Positions 45,585-54,541 of a stretch of 64,000 bases of DNA are shown here, in pieces; position 1 is the stretch's first letter, and every line of letters starts with the position of its first letter. The position numbers and the translations under genes were made by a program. The notes under the pieces were generated by a model that saw only the letters and a list, made by a program, of their open reading frames with translations, ran no database searches and was not told the origin of the DNA. Source of the DNA: Catenulispora sp. GP43 (GTDB lineage Bacteria > Actinomycetota > Actinomycetes > Streptomycetales > Catenulisporaceae); the NCBI RefSeq assembly GCF_041260665.1, contig NZ_JBGCCT010000002.1, positions 558,001 through 622,000 of the forward strand, written 5' to 3'.

Positions 45585-46539
45585 GCGCGCTGTCCTTCTC
45601 CGGCGCGCCGCCGCGCTCCGGATCGGCGTAGTGCCGCAGGAACAGCTCCTCCAGCGTCGGCGGCCGGCTGGTCATCGACCGGACGCCCTCGGTCCCGAGC
45701 AGCACCATCAGCGCCGACAGGTGCTCGGTGTCGACGGCGCACTCCAGCCGCACTCCCCCGCCCTCGCCCGGCCCGAGCTCGGTGACCCGCAGCTCGTGCA
45801 GCCCGGCGAAGCCGTCGAGGCCGGCCGGCAGCCGGCCCAGCTCGGCGCCGACCAGGGTGCGGGTCAGGTGCCGCAGCTCGGGCAGCGTCCCGGACTCGGC
45901 CACCCGGCCGCGGCGCACGATGCTGACCCGGTCGCAGACCTCCTCGACCTCGGACAGGATGTGGCTGGACAGCAGCACGGTGCGGCCGCGGGCCTTCTCC
46001 TCGGCCAGGCAGGCCCGGAACTCGGCCTCCATCAGCGGGTCCAGGCCGCTGGTCGGCTCGTCCAGGACCAGCAGTTCGGTCTGGGAGGCGAACGCCGCGA
46101 CCAGCATCACCTTCTGGCGGTTGCCCTTGCTGTAGGCGCGGCCCTTCTTGCCCGGGTCCAGGTCGAAGCGCTCCAGCAGTTCGGCCACGCGCTTGGCGTC
46201 GGTCGTGCGGCCGCGGAGCTTGGCGAGCATCGCCAGCACCTGGCCGCCCGACAGGTCCGGCCACAAGGCGACGTCGCCGGGGACGTAGGCCAGCCGACGG
46301 TGCAGGGCCACCGCGTCGCGCCAGGCGTCGCGGCCGAACAGGCGCACCTGGCCGGCGTCCGGGCGCAGCAGGCTCAGCAGGATCCTGAGGGTGGTGGACT
46401 TGCCGGCGCCGTTGGGGCCGAGCAGGCCGTGGACCTCGCCGGGGGCCACCGCCAGGTCCAGCCCGTCCAGCGCCCGCGTGGCCGCCGGTCCGCGCCCGAA
46501 GGTCTTCACCACCGCGGTGAGGGAGATCACATCCGTCAC
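45571..46539 (-). CDS. Orphan ABC transporter ATPase
   Basis: 322-residue ATP-binding subunit of an ABC-2/CcmA-type exporter. Walker A GPNGAGKST, Q-loop near YVPGDVALWPDLSGGQ, a degenerate signature YSKGNRQKVM, and Walker B LLVLDEPTSGLDPLM. A C-terminal domain of about 90 residues follows, as in antibiotic-resistance ATPases. No permease gene is next to it: a hydrolase lies after it and citrate synthase before it, facing away. GTG at 46539 has TACGCT 6 nt upstream. It must pair with a permease elsewhere or act alone. Confidence 0.88.
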   Translation of the reverse strand: MTDVISLTAVVKTFGRGPAATRALDGLDLAVAPGEVHGLLGPNGAGKSTTLRILLSLLRPDAGQVRLFGRDAWRDAVALHRRLAYVPGDVALWPDLSGGQVLAMLAKLRGRTTDAKRVAELLERFDLDPGKKGRAYSKGNRQKVMLVAAFASQTELLVLDEPTSGLDPLMEAEFRACLAEEKARGRTVLLSSHILSEVEEVCDRVSIVRRGRVAESGTLPELRHLTRTLVGAELGRLPAGLDGFAGLHELRVTELGPGEGGGVRLECAVDTEHLSALMVLLGTEGVRSMTSRPPTLEELFLRHYADPERGGAPEKDSAPSAA

Positions 46540-46545
46540 TACGTC

Positions 46546-46551
46546 AGCGTA
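46546..46551 (-). promoter_or_regulatory. -10 element of the orphan ABC ATPase gene
   Basis: TACGCT on the minus strand, 6 nt before the GTG at 46539. Confidence 0.45.
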
Positions 46552-46652
46552 CACCCCATGATCATCACATATCACCAACGGCGCCGATTGACGCACAACG
46601 CCGGGAACTCCAAGATCGGGGTTACGACACAATCACACAAGGAGGCACGACG

Positions 46653-47828
46653 ATGCTCGAATCCGAGCAGCCTCGCCCCACGCGGAGCGTCACCACCGTC
46701 GAGGTTCCGCGCGGTCTGGCCGGTGTCATCGTCACCGACACGAAAGTCGGCGACGTGCGCGGCGAGGAAGGCTTCTACCACTACCGCCAGTACAACGCGG
46801 TGGAGCTGGCCGAGAAGCGGACCCTGGAGGATGTCTGGGTCCTGATGATCGACGGCTACCTGCCGGACGCCGCCCAGCGCGCGGCGTTCATCGCCGAGAC
46901 CACGCCGCTGCGGCACGTCCCGGACAAGGTGAAGGCGCTGCTGCCGGCCATCGCCGAGGCGGTGCACGGCGAGCCGATGAACGGTCTGCGCGCGGCGCTG
47001 CCGCTGCTGGCCGGCCAGCGCGGCATGCGGCCGATCTACGACATCGACGAGCAGACCCGCCGGGCCGACGCGCTGTACATCAGCGCCCTGGCCCCGACGG
47101 TGCTGACCGCGATCCACCGGCTCGGCAAGGGCCTGGAGATGGTGGAGCCCCGCGACGACCTGTCGTACGCGGCGAACTACCTCTACATGCTCACCGGCTC
47201 CGAGCCCACGCCGGAGCAGGCCCGCGCGATCGAGCAGTACCTGATCTCGACCGTGGACCACGGCTTCAACAACTCCACGTTCACCGCCCGCGTCATCGCC
47301 TCGACCGGCGCCGACCTGGCCGCGGCCGTGACCGGCGCCCTGGGCTCGCTGTCCGGCCCGCTGCACGGCGGCGCGCCGTCCCGGGCCCTGGACACCCTCG
47401 ACGAGATCGGCACCCCCGACAAGGCCGAGGACTGGGTCCGCGAGCAGGTCGAGGCCGGGGCGCGGATCATGGGCTTCGGCCATCCGGTCTACCGCACGGA
47501 CGACCCGCGCTCGATCATGCTGCGCGGCGTGGCCCAGCGCCTGGGCGGGGACCTGGTGGACTTCGCCGTGGCGGTGGAGGAGCACGTGCTCAAGGCGCTG
47601 GCCGAGCTGAAGCCGGGCCGCCAGCTCTACACCAACGTCGAGTTCTACGCCGGCGTGGTCATGGAGCTGTCCGGGGTGCCCCGGGACATGTTCACCCCGA
47701 CGTTCGCCACCTCGCGGGTGATCGGCTGGTGCGCGAACATCCTGGAGCAGGCGCAGGACTCGAAGATCATCCGGCCCGCGGCGCACTACTCCGGTGTATC
47801 GGCGCCGCAGCCGCTGCCGGAGGACTGA
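46653..47828 (+). CDS. Citrate synthase (citrate/2-methylcitrate synthase family)
   Basis: 391-residue enzyme condensing acetyl-CoA (or propionyl-CoA) with oxaloacetate. Catalytic His residues are in DHGFNNSTFTARV and GPLHGGAPSRAL, and the third family motif is MGFGHPVYRTDDPRS. The catalytic Asp region is VEFYAGVVMELSGVPRDMFTPTFATSR. The N-terminus (GLAGVIVTDTKVGDVRGEEGFYHYR) is of the short type found in actinobacterial CitA-like enzymes. AAGGAGG stands a few bases before the ATG. It is divergent from the orphan ATPase. The sequence does not decide between citrate and methylcitrate; no prp genes are near. Confidence 0.93.
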   Translation: MLESEQPRPTRSVTTVEVPRGLAGVIVTDTKVGDVRGEEGFYHYRQYNAVELAEKRTLEDVWVLMIDGYLPDAAQRAAFIAETTPLRHVPDKVKALLPAIAEAVHGEPMNGLRAALPLLAGQRGMRPIYDIDEQTRRADALYISALAPTVLTAIHRLGKGLEMVEPRDDLSYAANYLYMLTGSEPTPEQARAIEQYLISTVDHGFNNSTFTARVIASTGADLAAAVTGALGSLSGPLHGGAPSRALDTLDEIGTPDKAEDWVREQVEAGARIMGFGHPVYRTDDPRSIMLRGVAQRLGGDLVDFAVAVEEHVLKALAELKPGRQLYTNVEFYAGVVMELSGVPRDMFTPTFATSRVIGWCANILEQAQDSKIIRPAAHYSGVSAPQPLPED

Positions 47829-47845
47829 GAGCAGTACACAATGAG

Positions 47846-47878
47846 CAGGGTTCGGATTCTGAAGGGATCCGGGCCCTG
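47846..47878 (+). terminator. Terminator hairpin after citrate synthase
   Basis: CAGGGTTCGGAT (47846-47857) pairs with ATCCGGGCCCTG (47867-47878), 12 bp with two G-U pairs and a 9-nt loop. It starts 17 nt after the stop and lies before the convergent glyoxalase-like gene. The U-tract is weak (ATTGCGTTCT). Confidence 0.6.
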
Positions 47879-47899
47879 ATTGCGTTCTCCGGCGGGTTC

Positions 47900-48256
47900 T
47901 CAGCCGGCGGGCTCCCAGAGCTCGATCCGATTGCCCTCCGGATCGGTCACCCACCCGAAGCGGCCGATGCCGTCCATCTCCTGCACGTCGTCGGCGACGT
48001 CGGAGCCCTTGTCCCGCAGCTGCCGCAGCATCGCGTCGAGGTCGCGGACCCGGAAGTTCAGCATCACCTGCTGCGCGCGCGACCCGAAGTAGTCGGTCTC
48101 GGCGTCGAAGGCCGCGAACACCGTCGGCCCGGGCTCCTGCGCCCACTGGCCGTGTTCGTCCATGTCCAGGCCCAGGCAGTCGCGGTACCAGGCCGTCAGG
48201 GCCGCCGGATCGGCGGCGCGCAGGAAGTGTCCACCGATTCCCAGCACTCGTTCCAT
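47900..48256 (-). CDS. Glyoxalase/VOC-superfamily protein
   Basis: 118-residue vicinal-oxygen-chelate fold protein with two beta-alpha-beta-beta-beta repeats: GIGGHFLRAADPAALTAWYRDCLGLDMDEHG (about 6-36) and VMLNFRVRDLDAMLRQLRDKG (about 64-84), ending GRFGWVTDPEGNRIELWEP. Metal ligands could be His10 and the terminal Glu. Members are glyoxalases, dioxygenases or drug-binding proteins; no choice is possible. ATG at 48256 is preferred over an upstream in-frame start. CAGGAT 6 nt upstream is a poor -10. Confidence 0.85.
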   Translation of the reverse strand: MERVLGIGGHFLRAADPAALTAWYRDCLGLDMDEHGQWAQEPGPTVFAAFDAETDYFGSRAQQVMLNFRVRDLDAMLRQLRDKGSDVADDVQEMDGIGRFGWVTDPEGNRIELWEPAG

Positions 48257-48302
48257 GGCGCCATCCTGCCAGCGCCGTACCCACAAACCGCGCCGCGGCG
48301 CG

Positions 48303-48683
48303 TCAGGCCCGGCCGCGCCGGCGGCGCCGCCCGACGTTCACCGCCACGTTGATCACCATGATCCCGGCCCAGGCCATCGGCACCACGACCGGCGTGGAGT
48401 TCGGACCGCTGCAGCAGATGGTGACCGCGGTGCCGGCGGCCAGCGAGCCCAGGGCGGTCCAGCGCGCGGTCACCGCGTCGGCGACCTCGCCCTCGTCGCG
48501 GCGCCTCGGGGCCGGCTCCACCAGGCCCGCGCCGCCGGTCCGGGCCAGTACCTCGGTGTCGATGCGGCGCTGTATCCGGTCCGCCAGCGAGGCCGCGATC
48601 TCGTGTTCGTAGTCCGGCCCCAGTTCCCTGCGGGCCGCCAAGGCCGCCGCGATCTCCTGCGGCGTCAGCTCGTCGACTGTCAT
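48303..48683 (-). CDS. Small membrane protein with charged cytoplasmic N-terminus
   Basis: 126-residue protein. The first 70 residues are charged and helical (TPQEIAAALAARRELGPDYEHEIAASLADRIQRRID), a pattern common in actinobacterial integral membrane proteins of unknown role. Two hydrophobic segments follow (WTALGSLAAGTAVTICC; TPVVVPMAWAGIMVINVAVNV) and then a basic tail. ATG at 48683 is fixed by TATCGT 6 nt upstream. Function unknown. Confidence 0.75.
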   Translation of the reverse strand: MTVDELTPQEIAAALAARRELGPDYEHEIAASLADRIQRRIDTEVLARTGGAGLVEPAPRRRDEGEVADAVTARWTALGSLAAGTAVTICCSGPNSTPVVVPMAWAGIMVINVAVNVGRRRRRGRA

Positions 48684-48689
48684 GGCGTG

Positions 48690-48695
48690 ACGATA
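48690..48695 (-). promoter_or_regulatory. -10 element of the 48303-48683 gene
   Basis: TATCGT on the minus strand, 6 nt before the ATG at 48683. Confidence 0.5.
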
Positions 48696-48877
48696 TATCG
48701 CGGACGGTTCGGGGAAATCGGTCTGGCGGGTGACATACCGGAGGATGACGGTCTCGTCCTGGAGGAGGATTCGCTCGACCTTGTTATAGGAAATCCTGCG
48801 CGCTACTGGCCCGCCAGGGGGCACCCCGCGGGTAAAGTCACGGGGAGAGCCCGGTTCACACTACGAGGAGTCGTGAA

Positions 48878-50662
48878 GTGAACACCAACGTCCTGCCAAG
48901 GCGCCCGGTCCGCATCGCGAATTCGTCGGGGTTCTACGGCGATCGCCTGTCCGCGGCCCGGGAGATGGTGGACGGCGGCCCGATCGACGTCCTGACCGGC
49001 GACTACCTCGCCGAGCTCACCCCGCTGCTGCTGTACAAAGCCCGCGAGCGCGGCGGGCCCGGCTACGCGCGCTCGTTCCTGGCGCAGATGAACCAGGTGC
49101 TCGCAGCCTGCCAGGAGAAGGGGATCAAGGTCGTCACCAACGCCGGCGGCCTGGATCCGGCGCGGCTGGCCGAGGATCTGCGAGCCCTGATCTCGCATCT
49201 GGGCCTGCGCCTGAAGGTGGCCCACATCGAGGGCGACGACCTGCTGCCGCTGCTGGCCGAGCTGCGCGCCAAGAACGTGCCCTTCGAGAACCTGGACACC
49301 GGCGAGCCGTTCCGCGACGCAGGCGTTCCGGTGTCGGCCAACGCCTACCTGGGCGCCTGGGGCATCGCCGCGGCGTTAGCCGCCGGCGCGGACATCGTGG
49401 TCTGCGGCCGGGTCACCGACGCTTCGCTCGTCGTGGGCCCGGCCGCTTGGTGGCACGGCTGGGACGGCGAGGACTGGGACGCCCTGGCCGGCGCGGTCGC
49501 CGCCGGGCACGTCATCGAGTGCGGCCCGCAGTGCACCGGCGGCAACTACTCCTTCCTGGACGAACTGCCCGACACCCGGGTCCCCGGCTTCCCGATCGCC
49601 GAGGTGGCCCACGACGGCTCCGCGGTGATCACCAAGCACCCGGGCACCGGCGGCGTGGTCTCGGTCGGCACCGTCACCGCCCAGCTGCTCTACGAGATCG
49701 AGAGCCCGGCCTATACGAACCCTGACGTCACCGCGCACTTCGACACCCTGCGCCTGACCCAGCAGGCCCCGGACCGGGTCGAGATGCGCGGCGCCAAGGG
49801 CATGACCGGCCCGCACAAGCTGAAGGTCGCCTTCAACTACCGCGGCGGCTTCCGCAACTCGATCACGCTGGGCGTCACCGGTCTGGACATAGAGGCCAAG
49901 GCGGGCCTGGCCGAGGCGCAGATCTTCGACACGCTCGGCGGCCGCGCCCGCTTCGCCTCGGTGGACGTGCGGCTGCAGCGCAGCGACAAGCCGGCCGAGC
50001 AGGCCCGCACCGACGAGGAGGCCACCGCCTACCTGCACATCACGGTCAAGGACCCGGATCCGGACAAGGTCGGGCAGGCCTTCACCGGCGCCGTGACCAG
50101 CCTGGCCCTGGCCGGCTACTCCGGGTTCCACCCCACCGCGCCGCCCACCCGGGAAGTCGAGTACGGCGTCTACTGGCCGACCTTGATCCAGGACCGCCAC
50201 GTGGACCATGTCGCGGTCCTGCCCGACGGCGAGCGGGTGCCGATCCGGCCGTGTCGCCGACCGATGGGGACCGCGCTGCACCTGGACGCCGCGCGCCCGA
50301 TCGAGCCCTTCTTCTCCGACGGGATGAAGCGGCTGGCCCCGCTCGGGCTGGTCTGCGGCGCGCGTTCGGGTGACAAGGGCGGCAACGCCAACGTCGGGCT
50401 GTGGACCCGCACCGACCGGGCCTTCGCCTGGCTGCGCGAGACGGTGGACGTCGACACCTTCCAGAAGCTGGTCCCGGACTCCTGCGACCTGCGCGTGGAG
50501 CGCTTCGAGCTGCCGAACCTGCGGGCGGTGAACTTCGTCGTGTACGGCATGCTCGGGGAGGGTGTGGCGTCCTGCACGCGGGCCGATCCGCAGGCCAAGG
50601 GGCTCGGCGAGTTCGTGCGCTCACGGCTGGTCATGGTTCCGGTGGAGTTCCTGAACGGCTGA
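48878..50662 (+). CDS. Acyclic terpene utilisation AtuA-like protein (DUF1446)
   Basis: 594-residue cytoplasmic protein. The main AtuA domain covers about 10-455: IANSSGFYGDRLSAAREMVDGGPIDVLTGDYLAELT at the start, TNAGGLDPARLAEDL, and ADIVVCGRVTDASLVVGPAAWWHGW. A smaller AtuA-like C-terminal domain follows (LGLVCGARSGDKGGNANVGLWTR, about 490-512, to the end), as in fused homologues. Pseudomonas AtuA is needed to degrade citronellol-type terpenes, but its reaction is unknown, and here the other atu genes (acyl-CoA carboxylase and hydratase) are absent. GTG at 48878 has GAGGAG about 10 nt upstream. The adjacent reductase has its own promoter. Confidence 0.88.
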   Translation: MNTNVLPRRPVRIANSSGFYGDRLSAAREMVDGGPIDVLTGDYLAELTPLLLYKARERGGPGYARSFLAQMNQVLAACQEKGIKVVTNAGGLDPARLAEDLRALISHLGLRLKVAHIEGDDLLPLLAELRAKNVPFENLDTGEPFRDAGVPVSANAYLGAWGIAAALAAGADIVVCGRVTDASLVVGPAAWWHGWDGEDWDALAGAVAAGHVIECGPQCTGGNYSFLDELPDTRVPGFPIAEVAHDGSAVITKHPGTGGVVSVGTVTAQLLYEIESPAYTNPDVTAHFDTLRLTQQAPDRVEMRGAKGMTGPHKLKVAFNYRGGFRNSITLGVTGLDIEAKAGLAEAQIFDTLGGRARFASVDVRLQRSDKPAEQARTDEEATAYLHITVKDPDPDKVGQAFTGAVTSLALAGYSGFHPTAPPTREVEYGVYWPTLIQDRHVDHVAVLPDGERVPIRPCRRPMGTALHLDAARPIEPFFSDGMKRLAPLGLVCGARSGDKGGNANVGLWTRTDRAFAWLRETVDVDTFQKLVPDSCDLRVERFELPNLRAVNFVVYGMLGEGVASCTRADPQAKGLGEFVRSRLVMVPVEFLNG

Positions 50663-50673
50663 GGACGCCGGAC

Positions 50674-50679
50674 TAAGAT
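50674..50679 (+). promoter_or_regulatory. -10 element of the aldo/keto reductase gene
   Basis: TAAGAT, 6 nt before the ATG at 50686; predicts a leaderless transcript. Confidence 0.5.
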
Positions 50680-50685
50680 CGATCC

Positions 50686-51636
50686 ATGCGCTATCGTCAC
50701 CTCGGCAATTCCGGTCTGCTCGTCTCCGTCGTGGGCCTGGGCTGCAACAACTTCGGCGGCCGCCTGGACGTGGCCGGAACCCGGCGCGTCGTGGACGCCG
50801 CGATCGAGGCCGGCATCACCCTGCTGGACACCGCGGACATCTACGGGCAGTCGAAGTCCGAATCCTTCCTCGGCGAGGTCCTGGAGGGCCGCCGCGACCA
50901 GGTCGTCCTGGCCACCAAGTTCGGGCATCAGAGCTATGACATGGGCTACCCGGCGGCCTCCGGCGCCAAGGGCGGCCGGTCCTACATCCGGCACGCCGTC
51001 GAGGCCTCGCTCAGGCGCCTGCGCACCGACTACATCGACCTGTACCAGCTGCACACCCCGGACCCGTCCACCCCGCTCACCGAGACCCTGTCGGCCCTGG
51101 ACGACCTGGTCCGCGAGGGCAAGGTCCGCTACCTGGGCAACTCCAACTTCGCCGGCTGGCAGATCGCCGAGGCGCACTACGTCGCCGAGCAGCTGAACGC
51201 CACCCCCTTCATCTCGGCCCAGAACCACTGGTCCCTGCTGGTCCGCGACGCCGAGACCGAAGTCGTCCCGGCCGCCGAGCACTTCGGCCTGGGCGTCCTG
51301 CCCTACTTCCCCCTGGCCAACGGCCTGCTCACCGGCAAGGTCCGCCGCGAGAGCGGCATCCCGGCCGGCGCCCGTCTGGCCGACCGCCCGAACTGGGTCA
51401 CCGAAGAGCGGCTGGACAAGGTCGAGGCACTCATCGCCTGGGCCGACAAGCACGGCCGCAGCATCCTGGAGGTCGGCATCGCGGCCCTGGCAGCCCAGCC
51501 CGGCTGCGCCTCGGTGATCTCCGGCGCCATGTCGCCGGAGCAGGTCCAAGCCAACGCCGCCGCCGGCGACTGGGAGCCGACCGCCGAGGAGCTGGCGGAG
51601 ATCGACGCGATCGTGCCGGCGCCGGCGCGGCAGTAG
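50686..51636 (+). CDS. Aldo/keto reductase
   Basis: 316-residue NADPH-dependent oxidoreductase with the AKR barrel. The catalytic tetrad is visible: Asp in LLDTADIYG with its Tyr, Lys in LATKFGH, and the His region in YQLHTPDPSTPL. LGNSNFAGWQIAEA and the cofactor-binding C-terminal part (AALAAQPGCASVISGAMSPEQVQANA) follow. It belongs to the YhdN/Tas-like or voltage-channel-beta-like group. Substrate unknown. Only 23 bp after the AtuA-like gene, but the -10 box indicates separate initiation as well. Confidence 0.92.
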   Translation: MRYRHLGNSGLLVSVVGLGCNNFGGRLDVAGTRRVVDAAIEAGITLLDTADIYGQSKSESFLGEVLEGRRDQVVLATKFGHQSYDMGYPAASGAKGGRSYIRHAVEASLRRLRTDYIDLYQLHTPDPSTPLTETLSALDDLVREGKVRYLGNSNFAGWQIAEAHYVAEQLNATPFISAQNHWSLLVRDAETEVVPAAEHFGLGVLPYFPLANGLLTGKVRRESGIPAGARLADRPNWVTEERLDKVEALIAWADKHGRSILEVGIAALAAQPGCASVISGAMSPEQVQANAAAGDWEPTAEELAEIDAIVPAPARQ

Positions 51637-52052
51637 GCGGCGCGCGGGGCTCGGTAGGGGCCCGGTAGGGGCCCGGGACGGGGTGATCACGCCGCGAGCG
51701 CGCTTTGGGCGGGGCAGGCAGCACTGCCTTGGCCGGGCGCGGTCGCGGCGTTGGTCGCGGGCGCCTTAAACCGAACCACCCACCCACCCACCCACACCGC
51801 CACCCGCCAGCGCGAAACGCGCCGCTCAACCGAACCGCGCCACCAACGGATCCGTCTTCAACCCGCGCGAAGACTCCTTGTCAGCCTCCTGTGACCCCTC
51901 TCCCTGACAGCCCCGAGCCACGGCCGCCCGGCCCCCGTCGTTGCCCGGCCCCCTCGCGTTCCTTGAACATTCAGCCGTTTCGCGGGTGAGCGCCAAGTGC
52001 CAGGGGTAGGTTCCTCCGGAATCAGATGGCCGTCCGGCAGAGGGAGGAGCGG
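51637..52052. other. 416-bp intergenic region with short repeats
   Basis: Between the reductase and ABC genes. It holds a perfect 11-bp tandem pair CGGTAGGGGCC (51652-51662 and 51663-51673), a CCCA tetranucleotide run (about 51776-51794), and otherwise no convincing coding frame, RNA structure or operator. The promoter of the ABC operon should lie toward its right end. Confidence 0.6.
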
Positions 52053-53084
52053 ATGGATACCACCGTCGCGGTGAGGGGACGCGGTATCACCAAGGTCTTC
52101 GGTGATGTCGTCGCGCTCGATCATGTCGATGTGAGCATGGCGAAGGGCCAGATCCACGGCTTGGTCGGTCCGAACGGTGCCGGCAAGACCACACTTCTGG
52201 GCCTGTTGCTCGGGTTGGCGGTCGCCGACCAGGGGAGTCTGGAGATCTTCGGGGCTCCGGTGGGCCGGACGCCGGCCGCGCCAGACGGAGTGTCAGGGTT
52301 CGTCGACGGTCCGGGGCTGTATCCCACCCTCACCGCGAAGCAGAACCTCGCCGCGCTCGTCGCGCTGCGGCACCGGGACGCGCCCAGCATCGGGATCGAC
52401 GAGGCGCTGGAGCAGGTCGGGTTGACCGAGGTGGCCAACGACAAGGTGCGCGGCTTCTCGCTGGGCATGCGGCAGCGGCTCGGTCTGGCCGCCGCGCTGC
52501 TGACCAAGCCGCGGCTGCTGGTGTTGGACGAGCCGGCCAACGGGCTGGACCCGGCGGGCAAGAGGCATGTGCACGGGGTGCTCAACCGGCTGGCGGCCGA
52601 CGGCGCCACGGTCATCCTGTCCAGCCACCGGATGGACGACCTGGAAGCCCTGTGCTCCGAGGTCACGATCCTGTCCACCGGACGCGTGGTCTTCTCCGGC
52701 CCGCTGAACAAGCTTTCCGAGGAGAACCGCGAACTCGACTACCGGCTGCGCGTCTCGAACACCGCCGACGCCCGCGCTGTCGCGGACCAGACCCCCGGGG
52801 TGCGCGTCATCGAGGGCTCCGACGCCGTCGCACGAGGCGACAGCGAGGTCATCGTCGTGCGCGGGCATGTGGCGGCGATGGACGAGCTCGTGGCCCGCAT
52901 CGTGCGCGCGGACATAGCACTGCGCGAGTTGGCGCCGGTCGTCTCGCCGCTGGAGGCGGCCTTCCTGGCGCTCACCGAGCAGCCGGCCACCGCTGACGCC
53001 GCAGCCGGAAGCGAAGCCGGAGCCGCCGCCACCGCCACCGCCCCCACCCCCACCCCCGACCAGCACCAGGAAGCCGGCCGATGA
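52053..53084 (+). CDS. ABC transporter ATPase (ABC-2 exporter)
   Basis: 343-residue ATP-binding subunit. Walker A GPNGAGKTT (about 40-48), Q-loop in FVDGPGLYPTLTAKQN, signature FSLGMRQR, Walker B LLVLDEPANGLDP, and the switch His in ILSSHRMDDLE. A C-terminal region of about 100 residues ends in an Ala/Thr/Pro tail. ATG at 52053 has GGGAGGAG about 4 nt upstream; a start 27 nt upstream is less likely. It overlaps the permease gene by 4 nt (ATGA), so the two form one exporter. Substrate unknown. Confidence 0.93.
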   Translation: MDTTVAVRGRGITKVFGDVVALDHVDVSMAKGQIHGLVGPNGAGKTTLLGLLLGLAVADQGSLEIFGAPVGRTPAAPDGVSGFVDGPGLYPTLTAKQNLAALVALRHRDAPSIGIDEALEQVGLTEVANDKVRGFSLGMRQRLGLAAALLTKPRLLVLDEPANGLDPAGKRHVHGVLNRLAADGATVILSSHRMDDLEALCSEVTILSTGRVVFSGPLNKLSEENRELDYRLRVSNTADARAVADQTPGVRVIEGSDAVARGDSEVIVVRGHVAAMDELVARIVRADIALRELAPVVSPLEAAFLALTEQPATADAAAGSEAGAAATATAPTPTPDQHQEAGR

Positions 53085-54454
53085 CCGCCACCGTCACCGA
53101 CACCCCCGCCCCCACCCCCGAGGCCGAGACCCCGATCGCCCGCCCGGTCCCGGTCTCCCGCGTCCTGCGCTTCGAGCTGACCAAGCAGTTCTCCGCCTGG
53201 CGTGTCCGCCTCCTGATTCTCCTGTGCTGGATCGGCCCGGCCCTTCTTGTCTTCGCGATCGACCAGCAGAGCACCCTGCCCTCCGACACCCTGTTCGGCC
53301 GCTGGATGCACGCCACCGGCTGGGCCGGCTCCCTCGTAGCCCTGGGCTTCTGCGGAACGTGGGGACTGCCGCTGATCACCTCCGTGGTCGCCGGTGACGT
53401 CTTCGCCTCCGAGGACCGCCTGGGCACCTGGCGCCACCTGCTCATCGCCATCCGCTCCCACCGCCGCATCTTCGCGGCCAAGGCGATCGCCAGCCTCACC
53501 GTGATCCTGCTCCTGGTCGCGGGCCTGGCCTTCTCCAGCATCCTCGGCGGCCTGCTGGCCGAGGGCAACAACCCCCTGGTCGGCCTGGACGGCCACAGCC
53601 TGTCCGGCGGGGACGCCGGCGGCAAGGTCCTGCTGGCCTGGATCAGCGTCCTGGCCCCGACCCTCGCGCTGGCCGCGATCGGCCTGCTCGGCTCGATCGC
53701 GCTGGGCCGCTCGCCGATGGGCCTGCTGCTGCCGATGATCGTCGCCCTGGGCATGCAGGCCGCGCAGATGCTGCCGCTGCCGGTCGCCGTCCGCCTGGCC
53801 CTGCCCGGCTACGCATTCATCTCCTGGAACGGCCTGTTCACCGACCCGCAGCAACTCAAACCCCTGATGATCGGCATCGCCGTCAGCCTGGTCTGGGCCG
53901 TCGTCGCCACCGTCCTGGCCTACCTGCTCTTCCTGCGCCGCGACTTCACCAACCTCACCAACGACGGCGCCGGACGCAGAGTCCTGACCCTCGGCGTCGT
54001 CCCGCTGGCCGGCGTCCTGGCCGCGACCATGGGCATCGTCGCCGTCTCGATCGGCGGCGCCGGCGGCTCGGGGATCAACCAGGACAAGGTCCAGAAGTCG
54101 GTGGCCACCGCGTTCGCGCACCTCTACGTGCTGCAGGAGTCGGAGATGCACCGGCCCCCGCTCACCGAGGCGCAGCTGCACACCTCCGCGTCATGCCTGA
54201 AGAGCGAGGGCATCGGCACGCAGGAGGGCTCGGGCAACGACTGGCGCTGCACGGTCTCCTGGAACGTCCCCGGCGACAACATCACCGCACAGTCCGTCTA
54301 CCAGCTCGACGTCACCGCGAACGGCCGCTACATCGCCGACGGCGACGGCCCCCAGGAGGTCAACGGCTACTTCCTGATCGTCACCAACGGCAGCACGGTC
54401 TCCAACCCGCTGTGGCAGTTCGACGGCAACGTCAACCTCCTGCCCGCGCACTGA
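53081..54454 (+). CDS. ABC-2 type permease with extracytoplasmic C-terminal domain
   Basis: 457-residue membrane protein coupled to the preceding ATPase. A cytoplasmic Pro-rich start precedes six or more spans between about 45 and 330 (LLILLCWIGPALLVFAI; AIASLTVILLLVAGLAFSSILGGLLA; ISVLAPTLALAAIGLLGSIAL; SLVWAVVATVLAYLLFL; VLTLGVVPLAGVLAATMGIVAVS). After the last span about 120 residues lie outside the membrane, including two Cys (SASCLKSEG and DWRCTVSW) that could form a disulphide. Such a tail is not usual for ABC-2 permeases and may be a substrate-handling or sensor domain. Confidence 0.88.
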   Translation: MTATVTDTPAPTPEAETPIARPVPVSRVLRFELTKQFSAWRVRLLILLCWIGPALLVFAIDQQSTLPSDTLFGRWMHATGWAGSLVALGFCGTWGLPLITSVVAGDVFASEDRLGTWRHLLIAIRSHRRIFAAKAIASLTVILLLVAGLAFSSILGGLLAEGNNPLVGLDGHSLSGGDAGGKVLLAWISVLAPTLALAAIGLLGSIALGRSPMGLLLPMIVALGMQAAQMLPLPVAVRLALPGYAFISWNGLFTDPQQLKPLMIGIAVSLVWAVVATVLAYLLFLRRDFTNLTNDGAGRRVLTLGVVPLAGVLAATMGIVAVSIGGAGGSGINQDKVQKSVATAFAHLYVLQESEMHRPPLTEAQLHTSASCLKSEGIGTQEGSGNDWRCTVSWNVPGDNITAQSVYQLDVTANGRYIADGDGPQEVNGYFLIVTNGSTVSNPLWQFDGNVNLLPAH

Positions 54455-54485
54455 GCTCCCCGCGCACTGAGCGACAGCAACGCAG

Positions 54486-54516
54486 AACCGGCCGGGTGCT
54501 GAGCACCCGGCCGGTT
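54486..54516. terminator. Strong bidirectional terminator hairpin
   Basis: AACCGGCCGGGTG (54486-54498) pairs perfectly with CACCCGGCCGGTT (54504-54516), loop CTGAG. It lies between the convergent ABC permease and phosphoesterase genes. No U-run, as is common in actinobacteria. Confidence 0.8.
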
Positions 54517-54541
54517 CCGTCGTTCTGGACGCGCTAGAACA

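Noticed and set aside
51776-51794. CCCA tetranucleotide run as a functional element
   Set aside because: A simple repeat in a non-coding gap with nothing else to support a role.
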